The position numbers and the translations under genes were made by a program. The notes beneath the pieces were generated by a model. The model was not told the DNA's origin and did not search any database. It was given only the letters and a program-made list of their open reading frames with translations. This document shows, one piece after another, positions 8,387 to 16,101 of a DNA stretch of 36,274 nucleotides. Position 1 is the stretch's first letter, and each line of letters begins with the position of its first letter. This DNA comes from Oscillospiraceae bacterium (GTDB taxonomy: Bacteria; Bacillota; Clostridia; Oscillospirales; QAMX01), in the NCBI GenBank assembly GCA_015067675.1, contig SVMB01000031.1, positions 1 to 36,274 on the forward strand, written 5' to 3'.

Positions 8387-9485
8387 CTTGGTTGACCTCC
8401 GTGTTAATCTTTGCCTTTTCCAGCTTTTTCTCCTGTCTGCGATGATACCGCTCCGTGCGGATCTGGTCGTAGATATCGGGAATATCCCTGATGTGGAATG
8501 TGCGGTTTTTCCACAGATAAACGATGAGTACGATCAGACCGACCAGCGGAATGAGACATAACAGCATCCAGAGAAGCTGAACCAAAGCGGCGTATTCTTC
8601 AATCATCCGTGCAGCGTTTTCCCAATAGGGAAGTCTGACCGCAGTTTTCATCATTGAACGCTGCCCGAAGCTGCCGCATAGCCTGAGAAGCGGGAGAACA
8701 TGATAACGCTGTGAGTTTTCGGTAACAATCCGCTGATCTTCGCCGATGCTGATGCTGTCGGTGATGAGCTTCTTGCCGAATCCCGAGACCGGATCGGGAA
8801 CGACTGCTTCGTAGCAGCAGATTTCGATGGTTTCATCAAGCTCTGCCAGCGCCGTGTAGCTCATGTAAACCCTGGGGGCTGCATTTTCGCCGATTGCAGC
8901 CTGCGATGCAAAATCAGTTTCTGCCTTGATCACACCTGCGATGACAAACGGCCTCTGTCCGATCTTGACCGTCATTCCGGTCACATCAAATGAACCGAAA
9001 AGCTGCCAGGCACCGATTTCATCGATGACAATCCGATCATAAAGCGTGTCGGAATCGGAAAAGTAATAACCGTCGTGCAGCTCGAAGGAATGAAAATGGA
9101 AGAAGTCACCGCCGACGCCCAAAACATCGGCTGCCGCAGATGCACGCTCGGAAGAGAATGTCTGGCGGCTTTCCGCGTGATAGGCATCGATCCAGGCACG
9201 CACATCGGGGGACGCGGGGGACATGGACGCCTGCGTCAGCGCCGAGTCCACGCGGCTGCGGATCGTGCGGATGTCGGATTCTGTCAGCCCTTCGCCTTTT
9301 TCGATAAAGACGCTGATCTGCGCAAAGCGCTCGCCGCCGTTTGACCAGCGTTCGGCGGCCTTCTGGGAGTCGGGAATCCCGCACAGCAGATACTGTATGA
9401 GCAGCAGTGCCGCAATCAGTATCAAAGACACTGCCTGCGGGAGCCAGACCTTCCAGGAAAATCGAAATGTACCTTGTCTGAACAT
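8367..9485 (-). CDS. MacB-ectodomain-like membrane protein, two transmembrane segments
   Basis: A 372-residue protein with one N-terminal membrane helix (about residues 14-37), an outside domain of about 270 residues and one C-terminal helix (about 311-336) with a basic cytosolic tail. The outside domain resembles the MacB/FtsX periplasmic core: VIDEIGAWQLFGSFDVTG then MTVKIGQRPFVIAGVI. A real MacB/FtsX permease has four helices and, in MacB, a fused ATPase; both are missing. ATG 9485 is chosen (the frame is open to 9572, inside the upstream gene) because it starts 1 nt after the adaptor gene's stop. The 3' end overlaps the lipoprotein gene. It may serve as an assembly partner for the adaptor; that is inference. 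Confidence 0.7.
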   Translation of the reverse strand: MFRQGTFRFSWKVWLPQAVSLILIAALLLIQYLLCGIPDSQKAAERWSNGGERFAQISVFIEKGEGLTESDIRTIRSRVDSALTQASMSPASPDVRAWIDAYHAESRQTFSSERASAAADVLGVGGDFFHFHSFELHDGYYFSDSDTLYDRIVIDEIGAWQLFGSFDVTGMTVKIGQRPFVIAGVIKAETDFASQAAIGENAAPRVYMSYTALAELDETIEICCYEAVVPDPVSGFGKKLITDSISIGEDQRIVTENSQRYHVLPLLRLCGSFGQRSMMKTAVRLPYWENAARMIEEYAALVQLLWMLLCLIPLVGLIVLIVYLWKNRTFHIRDIPDIYDQIRTERYHRRQEKKLEKAKINTEVNQDEKVEK

Positions 9486-9486
9486 A

Positions 9487-11511
9487 TCAGTTTTCAATGA
9501 GCCGTACCTGTTGTCCGGCAACGATGGGCTTGGTGGAGGTGGTGATGACGAATTCATTGCCGTAGAGCGCACCGCTTACGGCGGAACTGTTGTCGTCGGA
9601 GGCAACCACCGTTACATCGCAGCGGGTGGCGATGTAGCGGGTGCTCAAGGGTGTGGAGCGGGCTTCGACGACGAGGATAAACTTGCCGTTGGAATCCTCG
9701 CGGATAGCGCTGTTGGGGACGATGATATCATAGGAAGCACCGCGCTCACCCAGAACAATATTGAGCGTCTGACCGACGGTGACATCGCCGGCGATGGTGC
9801 AGGTGATAACCTTGGCCTGACCCGGGTTCTTGGGATCGTTGCGGATATTGGACACCGTGATGTCAGCTTCGCTGAACCACCAGTCGTTGATCTCAGCCTT
9901 GTCGCCGACCTTGATGAGCCGCGCCTGATCGTTGGGGACGGAGAACTCCATGCGATAGCCTTTTTCCACGACCTCGATGACCGCAACAATGGAGCCGGTG
10001 CTGACGGTATCGCCTGCAACGCAGCCGATGGAGGAGATCATACCGGCGTACTGCGCATTGACGGTGGCGCCGGTGCCTTCGGCGGAGAGCTTTTCGATTT
10101 CTGCTTTTTTGTCGTCGATGGCTTTTCGCTGTGCCTGCAGATCGAGATTTGCAATCGCAGAGCTGACTTCGGCATTGTCAGCCTTTTCACCCAGAGCGAT
10201 GTAGAGGGACTCGAGCTGACGCTGCATGCTCTTGATTTCCTCGTCGATAGCCTCGACGGTGGTTGTGGACTCGGACTGGGCTTTGGAGAGGGCTTCGTTT
10301 GCATCCTCAAGATTGCGGTTGGCGGCTTTGAGCTGCTGGCTGACGTTGTCCAGCTGCGCCTTGAAGGAAGATGTGGTCTGGGACAGTATGGAATCGTAGT
10401 TTTGCTGCGCGTAAGTAACCTGCTGACGAAGGGAATCGACTGCGGACTGTGCCTGAGAGACCTGGGAAGCCAGATTCTGGGCGGTGTAGAGATCACCCTC
10501 AGCCTTGGCCAGATCCTCCTGTGCCCGCTGAATTGCCAGATTCTTCTGTTCGATATTGCGGTCCAACGCTATAATGGCAGGATTGGAGCTGAGATCGAGC
10601 GCGGCTTTTGCATTATTAAAAGCTGTGAGCGCCTGCAGATAGGCTTCACTTTCCATGTCACCGGCTGTGATGAATGCCTGCAGGGCAAGATCTGCATCAG
10701 CAAATGCGATCTCAAGATTGGAAACTGCAAGGGCACGGTCCTCTTCCAGATAGCGCAGATCATACTGTAGATTTTCCAGTGCCTGCCGGGCAGAATCGTA
10801 GGCTGACTGCGCGGAGTCGATGCTGCCGCCCTGACTTTTCAGAGAAGAAAGTGTTTCTTCGGCACTTTTTAGCTGCGCCTGGGCATCGCTGAGAGCTTGC
10901 TTGTACTGGGAAAGAATCGGAGAATCGCCGCTGAGAGCGGTGATTTGTTCTTCAAGATCGGATTTCTGCTCACTGAGAGCATCCACGGCATCTTCGGCAC
11001 TGCGTACAGCTGCCTTGGCAGTGTCCACGGCAGCAGCTTTGTTGGCTACGGTGCTGCGCTGCGCCTTTTTTGCCGCGATATCTTCCTTGAGCTCCTTGAT
11101 CTGCTGATTGTCGGCAGCATAACTGGGGTCCTCAAGCTGCAAAAGAGCCTTTTCGTAGGCAAGCTCAAGGGAGGCAAGCTCAAGCTGTGCGGCTTTAAGC
11201 TCCTGACTTTCCTCGTCGGCCAGATAGAGCAGGATATCGCCGGCTTCCACAAGATCGCCGACCTTGACCTTCACGCTTTCGATTTTGCGGGTGTCCGCCA
11301 TCTCCACGTTGAAGGTCATGTTGGCTTCAATCGGAGCGCTTGCCCGCACCTTGGTGGTGATGGTGCCGGACTGGGCGTACTGAGCCGCGACCTCCGGCAG
11401 CGAGTAGTTGAGAATGGTGTTGGAGAAGAAGGTCAATACCAGCATGATTGACAGGAAGATAATAGCGGCATTCTTGACCCAGCCTCTGTGCTTGACGGTT
11501 TGTTCACTCAT
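9487..11511 (-). CDS. HlyD/MacA-family adaptor with very long coiled coil
   Basis: Membrane-fusion-type adaptor of 674 residues. One N-terminal membrane helix (about 13-33), then half of a lipoyl-like domain (VKVKVGDLVEAGDILLYLAD, about 80-99), about 370 residues of Glu/Gln/Ala/Lys-rich heptad sequence (about 105-480), the second lipoyl half (AGMISSIGCVAGDTVSTGS) and beta-barrel/membrane-proximal domains to the C-terminus. MacA-type adaptors are usually near 400 residues with much shorter hairpins, so the coiled coil is exceptional. GTGAGGG lies upstream of the start. It follows the MalG-like permease by 21 nt and precedes the MacB-like gene by 1 nt, so the two adaptor/MacB-like proteins probably work together. 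Confidence 0.88.
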   Translation of the reverse strand: MSEQTVKHRGWVKNAAIIFLSIMLVLTFFSNTILNYSLPEVAAQYAQSGTITTKVRASAPIEANMTFNVEMADTRKIESVKVKVGDLVEAGDILLYLADEESQELKAAQLELASLELAYEKALLQLEDPSYAADNQQIKELKEDIAAKKAQRSTVANKAAAVDTAKAAVRSAEDAVDALSEQKSDLEEQITALSGDSPILSQYKQALSDAQAQLKSAEETLSSLKSQGGSIDSAQSAYDSARQALENLQYDLRYLEEDRALAVSNLEIAFADADLALQAFITAGDMESEAYLQALTAFNNAKAALDLSSNPAIIALDRNIEQKNLAIQRAQEDLAKAEGDLYTAQNLASQVSQAQSAVDSLRQQVTYAQQNYDSILSQTTSSFKAQLDNVSQQLKAANRNLEDANEALSKAQSESTTTVEAIDEEIKSMQRQLESLYIALGEKADNAEVSSAIANLDLQAQRKAIDDKKAEIEKLSAEGTGATVNAQYAGMISSIGCVAGDTVSTGSIVAVIEVVEKGYRMEFSVPNDQARLIKVGDKAEINDWWFSEADITVSNIRNDPKNPGQAKVITCTIAGDVTVGQTLNIVLGERGASYDIIVPNSAIREDSNGKFILVVEARSTPLSTRYIATRCDVTVVASDDNSSAVSGALYGNEFVITTSTKPIVAGQQVRLIEN

Positions 11512-11532
11512 ATGGCAGCCCTCACCTTATAA

Positions 11533-12453
11533 TTAGCCTTTGATACCGCCGGAATATGTGATACCGGCGACCAGATATTCCTCGCCGTGCAGGAACAGCA
11601 GCAGCGTGGGAATCATGTAGATCGTTGCAACGGCGAAGGCGAGTCCGACTTCACCGGAATTGATTTTGGACAGAAACACGGACAGCGGATGAAGCTCTGC
11701 GTCCCGCAGCAGAATCAGCGGCTGCTCGACCATGTTCCAGTTGTCGATAAAGACCAGAATCGCCACCGAGTAGATGACACCGCCGGAGAGAGGCATGAAC
11801 ACTTTGGAAAAGATCTGCCATTCACCGGCACCGTCGAGCTTTGCGGCTTCCACGTAGGAAACCGGGATACGGCGCATGTACTTGGTCAGGATAAAAACCG
11901 CCATCGGAGAGAAGATACCGGTCAGGATGATGGCCCAGCGGGTGTCAAGGATGCCAAGCCATTTGGTAACAAGAAAGTTTGGTACCAGCGTGACCTGATA
12001 GGGCATGAGCATGAGAATGATGTAGGAGAAGAAAATCATTTCACGGAGCCTGCCGCGGTACCGGCTGAATCCATAGGCTGCAAAGCAGGCGACAATAATC
12101 TGGAATACCACAATCGGCACCACCAGAATTACCGAGTTCCAGAACTTGAGCAGATACTCGGGACTTTTGATGAGTACGGTTGCATACTGGGAAAAGCTGA
12201 CCATGTCGGGAATGAATTTCAGGTTGACCCGCTCGGAAATGAACTGCTTTGAGCCGCCCACAACGGCATTTTGATAGATGGAGCCGTAGTTGGCGGTGAT
12301 CTCGGTGGCGGTCATGAAGGAATTGGTGATGGTCAGGACGGTCGGCAGCAGGAAGGCGATGGCAAAGGCTGCTGCCAGCAGGAAGAGAAGTGCACGGACG
12401 AGCTTTGCACGCAGGGCAGCAATCTTGCCGGAAGCGGTTTTTGAACGATGCAT
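11533..12453 (-). CDS. Carbohydrate ABC transporter permease, MalG/UgpE type
   Basis: Inner-membrane permease of 306 residues with an N-terminal helix, a BPD_transp_1 core and the ATPase-docking EAA loop near residues 198-218 (VEAAKLDGAGEWQIF). The C-terminus (EEYLVAGITYSGGIKG) is typical of the MalG/UgpE group. The region between the first two helices is longer than usual (about residues 40-95), which could be an outside loop. ATG 12453 overlaps the upstream permease stop (TGATG), with GTGGAGGG as ribosome site. No ATPase gene is in the operon, so a shared MsmX/UgpC-like ATPase from elsewhere is expected. Confidence 0.9.
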   Translation of the reverse strand: MHRSKTASGKIAALRAKLVRALLFLLAAAFAIAFLLPTVLTITNSFMTATEITANYGSIYQNAVVGGSKQFISERVNLKFIPDMVSFSQYATVLIKSPEYLLKFWNSVILVVPIVVFQIIVACFAAYGFSRYRGRLREMIFFSYIILMLMPYQVTLVPNFLVTKWLGILDTRWAIILTGIFSPMAVFILTKYMRRIPVSYVEAAKLDGAGEWQIFSKVFMPLSGGVIYSVAILVFIDNWNMVEQPLILLRDAELHPLSVFLSKINSGEVGLAFAVATIYMIPTLLLFLHGEEYLVAGITYSGGIKG

Positions 12454-13373
12454 CAGCCCTCCACATCCTTTCCGAATCTGTTTTCCGCCAGAAAGAGAAT
12501 GCCGATGATCACAATCATCACGGCGGACATGATGATTGCGGCAGCTGAGAGCTTCTGATAGTCCAGAGAAGCGAAGGTGTTGTTGATAAAGTGCTGCAGG
12601 AGGTAGAGCCCTTCGTAGGGATGATCGCCTGTGAGCAGATAGACCTCGCGGAAGAGCTTGAAGGAGTTGATCAGCGACAGAATCGTGACAAAGAGAATTG
12701 TCGAGGAGAGATAACGCAGTTTGATATGGAAAAACTTGCCTACGGCGCTGCATCCTTCGATGGTTGCAACCTCAAGGATTTCGACCGGAACATTGGAAAT
12801 GGCAGCCAGATAGAGGATCATGTTGTAGCCGAGGTTTTTCCAGAGGAAAAGAAGGATGACAACGAGCTGATTGTAATCGGACTTGAGCCAGTCGATGGGA
12901 TCCACGCCAAAGTTTGCAAGCAGCGCGTTGAGAGCACCGTTGTAATGAAAGATAACCTGCCAGATAAGCACGACGGAGGCTACGGGCACCATCATGGGGC
13001 TCAGGAAAAACGTGCGGAACTGACTGCGCAGGGGAATCTTTGAATCCAGCAGGATTGCCAGCAGCAGCGAAAGAATCACCGCAAGTGGGACCGAAATCAG
13101 GGAAAAGCTGGCTGTATTGGTGGCTGCCATCTTAAAGGCGAGGTTGTTGAAAAGCATCCTGAAGTTATCAAGAAAAACAAAATTGCCGCCGATAGGATTG
13201 TCCACCATTGCATAATAGAACACCAGCGCGAATGGAATTACATAAAAGAGCGCCATGCCCGCGGCACTGGGCAGAATAAACGCACCGGATATAAATTTGA
13301 GTCTGCCTTCGCGTTTCACGCCTGAGCGGCGAGCTCTGCGAGGCTGTTTTTGACGTGTGGGGAGCAGCTTCAT
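12453..13373 (-). CDS. Carbohydrate ABC transporter permease, MalF/UgpA type
   Basis: Inner-membrane permease of 306 residues, first gene of the composite operon. It has a basic N-terminal tail (RQKQPRRARRSGVKR), a helix near 30-55 and the BPD_transp_1 core. The docking loop reads EVATIEGCSAVGKFFHIKL near residue 200 instead of the usual EAAxxDGA, a departure that could alter ATPase contact. The frame is open far upstream, but ATG 13373 is chosen by its match to MalF-type N-termini and an AGG-rich stretch upstream. It is translationally coupled to the MalG-type gene by a TGATG overlap. Confidence 0.88.
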   Translation of the reverse strand: MKLLPTRQKQPRRARRSGVKREGRLKFISGAFILPSAAGMALFYVIPFALVFYYAMVDNPIGGNFVFLDNFRMLFNNLAFKMAATNTASFSLISVPLAVILSLLLAILLDSKIPLRSQFRTFFLSPMMVPVASVVLIWQVIFHYNGALNALLANFGVDPIDWLKSDYNQLVVILLFLWKNLGYNMILYLAAISNVPVEILEVATIEGCSAVGKFFHIKLRYLSSTILFVTILSLINSFKLFREVYLLTGDHPYEGLYLLQHFINNTFASLDYQKLSAAAIIMSAVMIVIIGILFLAENRFGKDVEG

Positions 13374-13476
13374 AGCGGATAACCTGCTTTCCTGGGAATT
13401 CTGAAAATTAGACGTATCAACTGCCCTTTTTGTTTCGCCTCTTTTGCATGAAATTGTGAAAATCGCCAAAAAATAC

Positions 13477-13505
13477 TTGCATCCGACGGCAAAGCAAAGT
13501 ATACT
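13477..13505 (+). promoter_or_regulatory. Possible distal promoter of the plus-strand importer
   Basis: TTGCAT (13477-13482), 17-bp spacer, TATACT (13500-13505). It would give a leader of about 355 nt before the binding-protein gene. Confidence 0.5.
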
Positions 13506-13513
13506 CCTTATTA

Positions 13514-13542
13514 AGGATACATCATCATGCGGGCAAATGCAA
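13514..13542 (-). promoter_or_regulatory. Possible promoter of the composite transporter operon
   Basis: Read on the minus strand: TTGCAT (13537-13542), 17-bp spacer, TATCCT (13514-13519). It is the best-scoring pair by eye upstream of the permease start at 13373; the -10 box is weak. It faces the plus-strand promoter at 13477-13505 with only 8 bp between their -10 boxes. Confidence 0.45.
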
Positions 13543-13795
13543 CCTGTTATATAAGGTGGAGCCAATCTGCTCTCATGTGACAGGATTTTGCAACCTGAAC
13601 GGATTCGAGGCGAAATCGCCGACGGCTTTTCTGTGATGGAGATAACCTTTTTGCGTGGTATACAGCCTATGACAGTGTTGGGACCTGCTATACCGGGAGG
13701 GGGCTGATTTGATCGCTGTATGAAAATCGATTTGACGATTCTTTGCGCTGTTTGACGAAAAAACGCAGGAGTTCGAAAAAACCTTTGCTCTCCGC

Positions 13796-13824
13796 TTGCA
13801 AATTGCCCGGATTCCACGTATACT
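13796..13824 (+). promoter_or_regulatory. Proximal promoter of the plus-strand sugar importer
   Basis: TTGCAA (13796-13801), 17-bp spacer, TATACT (13819-13824), ending 42 nt before the start codon of the binding-protein gene. Confidence 0.75.
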
Positions 13825-13866
13825 TGAATCAGCAATCCAATTCACTGATCTGAAAAGGAGAATTGT

Positions 13867-15144
13867 ATGAAAAAGTTTGCATGTCTGATTCTGGCTGTTT
13901 TTGTGATGGTCACGGTTCTTGCCGGCTGCGGCGGCACGTCCCAGAACGGTACCACGGCTGCAGGTGCCACCACTGCCGTATCCTCTGATGCCGTAACGCT
14001 GAAATTTGTGCGTATCGGCAACGATACCGCGGAGGCTGACTACTGGAAATCCCTTATTGATCGTTTTCAGAAGGAAAACGAAGGTATCATCATCGAGTAT
14101 GACGACGCCGCCATTGGCGAAGCCATGGAAACCAAGCTCAATACCATGTTCTCCGGCGGTATGGGACCTGACCTGATCGGTCACGGCATCATGTCCGTTG
14201 CGGCTCGTGCCGAAGCCGGTCAGTACATGGATATCACCGAATACTATAACAGTTGGGAAGGTAAGGACGACATTATGAAGGCCGTTCTTGCCAACGGTAC
14301 TTACAACGACCGTATCTACGGCCTTGCCTATTCCACCACGCCTTTTGTGTTTGCCTATCGTACCGATCTCTTTGAGAAGGCGGGTCTTGATCCCAACTCT
14401 CCGCCCGAAACCTGGGAGCAGCTGGCTGAGTATGCCCGTAAGCTGACCGTCAAGGACGGCGACAACGTGACTCTTGCCGGTTTTGCATTCCCCATGACGG
14501 CGGGTAATTTCGTCGAATTCGACGTCTTTGCTTTCGGCAACGGCGCTCTGTATTATGATGAGGCGGGCAATCCCACCATCGACACGCCTGAGAAGGCGGA
14601 GGCCTTTGATTTCCTCATGAGCTTCCTGGACGAAGTCAATATGCCCTACAGCGCCACCGACGTCAATCCTTTCATCAACGGCAATGCTGCCATGACCCTC
14701 ATCAACAACGTGGCGCTCACTCCCATGCTTACCAGCGACGAATACGCCGGTAAGGTTGCCATTGCCACACCTCCCACCAACGGTACCGACGCCACCTTCT
14801 GCGGCTGCAATATGCTTTTCATCGGCGGTACCTCCAAGTATGCCGACGAGGCCTTTGAGTTCATTAAGACGGCTCTTTCTGCCGACGAAGTTCTCAACCG
14901 CGCCAAGGTGCTCAACGTGCCGGTTACCCGTACTTCCCAGATTGATGCTTTCGTTGCTCTGGATCCCATGAACGCGGTGCGTGCCCGCTGCGTCGAGATC
15001 GGCATCGGTATGCCCCGTACCACCTGGGCGGCTTCTTTCCAGACCATCCGCAACCAGATGGTGCAGAATGTCCTGTACGGAGAGGCTACTCCTGCCGAGG
15101 CACTGGCCGAAGCGCAGGCCACGCTGCTGGATGAAATCGGTTAA
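13867..15144 (+). CDS. Sugar ABC transporter solute-binding lipoprotein
   Basis: Extracytoplasmic binding protein of 425 residues, anchored by a lipobox (LAGC, Cys21) after a short signal peptide. The mature part is an SBP_bac_1-type fold: LKFVRIGNDTAEADYW, FQKENEGIIIEYDDA, GPDLIGHG and a Leu/Tyr-rich centre, the usual length for oligosaccharide binders. AAGGAG stands 6 nt before the ATG. Codons are strongly biased to C-ending and CGT forms compared with the composite operon, consistent with high expression. Two permease genes follow. The sugar cannot be told from sequence. Confidence 0.93.
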   Translation: MKKFACLILAVFVMVTVLAGCGGTSQNGTTAAGATTAVSSDAVTLKFVRIGNDTAEADYWKSLIDRFQKENEGIIIEYDDAAIGEAMETKLNTMFSGGMGPDLIGHGIMSVAARAEAGQYMDITEYYNSWEGKDDIMKAVLANGTYNDRIYGLAYSTTPFVFAYRTDLFEKAGLDPNSPPETWEQLAEYARKLTVKDGDNVTLAGFAFPMTAGNFVEFDVFAFGNGALYYDEAGNPTIDTPEKAEAFDFLMSFLDEVNMPYSATDVNPFINGNAAMTLINNVALTPMLTSDEYAGKVAIATPPTNGTDATFCGCNMLFIGGTSKYADEAFEFIKTALSADEVLNRAKVLNVPVTRTSQIDAFVALDPMNAVRARCVEIGIGMPRTTWAASFQTIRNQMVQNVLYGEATPAEALAEAQATLLDEIG

Positions 15145-15160
15145 ATGAATATGAAACTGT

Positions 15161-15185
15161 GGGGATCCGCCAAAAGCGGGTCCCC
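15161..15185 (+). promoter_or_regulatory. Intercistronic hairpin between binding-protein and permease genes
   Basis: A 10-bp GC-rich stem (15161-15170 with 15176-15185, one G-T pair) and a CAAAA loop, not followed by a T run. Known importer operons use such hairpins to shield the 3' end of the binding-protein message or to attenuate permease expression; that role is inferred here. Confidence 0.6.
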
Positions 15186-15204
15186 AACTTGAAATGGTGA
15201 TACT

Positions 15205-16101
15205 ATGAAACACAAAGCAGGAAAACTGCAGAGAAGAGAAACCTGGGAAGCCTTCTGGATGCTGGTACCCTTTTTTCTGTTCTTTGCCTGTTTCGTGCTG
15301 TATCCGATTCTCCGATCGGTTCTGGATTCGTTCACGAACTACGACCTGATCAAAAAGGAATTCGTGGGACTGGATAACTATTTCCGCCTGTTCCGGGATA
15401 AGACCTTTGTCCGTTCGGTGCAGAATACGCTGGTTTACGCAGCCTGTTCGATTGTGCCGCTGATGGCACTGGGACTGATTGCGGCTGTTCTGGTCAATCG
15501 TCAGACCAAGATCATGTATGCTGCCCGTGCGGTGCTGATGTATCCTTATGTTACATCAATGGTCGCCGTTTCCATGGTGTGGATGTATATGTACGACCCC
15601 AACAACGGCATTTTCAATAAGCTGCTGCTGGCAGTTGGACTGGATCCGCAGAAGTTTTTGTACGATCCTGACCAGGCGCTTTGGTGTCTGATCGTGATGA
15701 ACATATGGAAGTACCTGGGATACGTGATGATCATCTATCTGGCAGGTCTGCAGGGAGTGCCGAAGGATCTGTATGAAGCGGCCGGCATCGACGGCGCGGG
15801 AAGCTGGCGGCAGTTATGGAGCATTACGCTGCCTTCGGTGCGCCCGGTCAGCTATTTTCTCATGACAACGCTCTGCGTTGAATGCTTCAAGACCTTTGAT
15901 CAGGTACGCCTGATGACCAACGGCGGCCCGGTCAACGCAACGACCACGATAACCTACCAGATATATATGCGCGCGTTCAGCGAGTTCAAGATGGGATATG
16001 CTTCCGCCATGTCGGTGGTGCTGCTGCTCATCGTTCTGGTCATTACACTGGTCAATCTCAAGCTCGGACATCAGCTTGACGACGAAAGAGGTGGCAACTG
16101 A
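15205..16101 (+). CDS. Sugar ABC transporter permease, MalF/UgpA type
   Basis: Inner-membrane permease, 298 residues. The first helix (about 15-38) is followed by the conserved YPILRSVLDSFTNYDL and later by the BPD_transp_1 core; the ATPase-docking EAA loop is intact near residue 190 (LYEAAGIDGAGSWRQ). It lies 60 nt after the binding-protein gene across a hairpin, with a weak GGTGAT ribosome site. It pairs with the next permease, whose start overlaps its stop by 1 nt. No ATPase is present in the operon. Confidence 0.93.
   Translation: MKHKAGKLQRRETWEAFWMLVPFFLFFACFVLYPILRSVLDSFTNYDLIKKEFVGLDNYFRLFRDKTFVRSVQNTLVYAACSIVPLMALGLIAAVLVNRQTKIMYAARAVLMYPYVTSMVAVSMVWMYMYDPNNGIFNKLLLAVGLDPQKFLYDPDQALWCLIVMNIWKYLGYVMIIYLAGLQGVPKDLYEAAGIDGAGSWRQLWSITLPSVRPVSYFLMTTLCVECFKTFDQVRLMTNGGPVNATTTITYQIYMRAFSEFKMGYASAMSVVLLLIVLVITLVNLKLGHQLDDERGGN

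Larger units (their letters stand above)
13374..13866. other. 493-nt divergent intergenic region between the two sugar-transporter operons
   Basis: No convincing protein gene was found. It holds the promoters listed separately and an imperfect inverted repeat (TCCTT-ATT-AAGGA, 13505-13517) lying between opposing -10 boxes. A 17-codon reading frame at 13527-13580 has AAGGA 8 nt upstream, but that site would be at the very 5' end of the predicted transcript, so it is not called a gene. The stretch 13581-13790 contains short repeated TTTGACGA words (near 13731 and 13751) but no riboswitch I recognise. Confidence 0.6.

Noticed and set aside
6701..8395. A 564-codon plus-strand frame opposite the fusion lipoprotein
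   Set aside because: Antisense of a gene with a clear lipobox and ribosome site; composition is Val/Gly/Ile-rich with no recognisable domain.
9223..10770. A 515-codon plus-strand frame opposite the adaptor and MacB-like genes
   Set aside because: Leu/Cys/Gly-rich antisense of a coiled-coil gene; no start support.
13573..15213. A 546-codon minus-strand frame opposite the binding-protein gene and its promoter
   Set aside because: It runs through a certain lipoprotein gene and the divergent promoter region, with no motif of its own.
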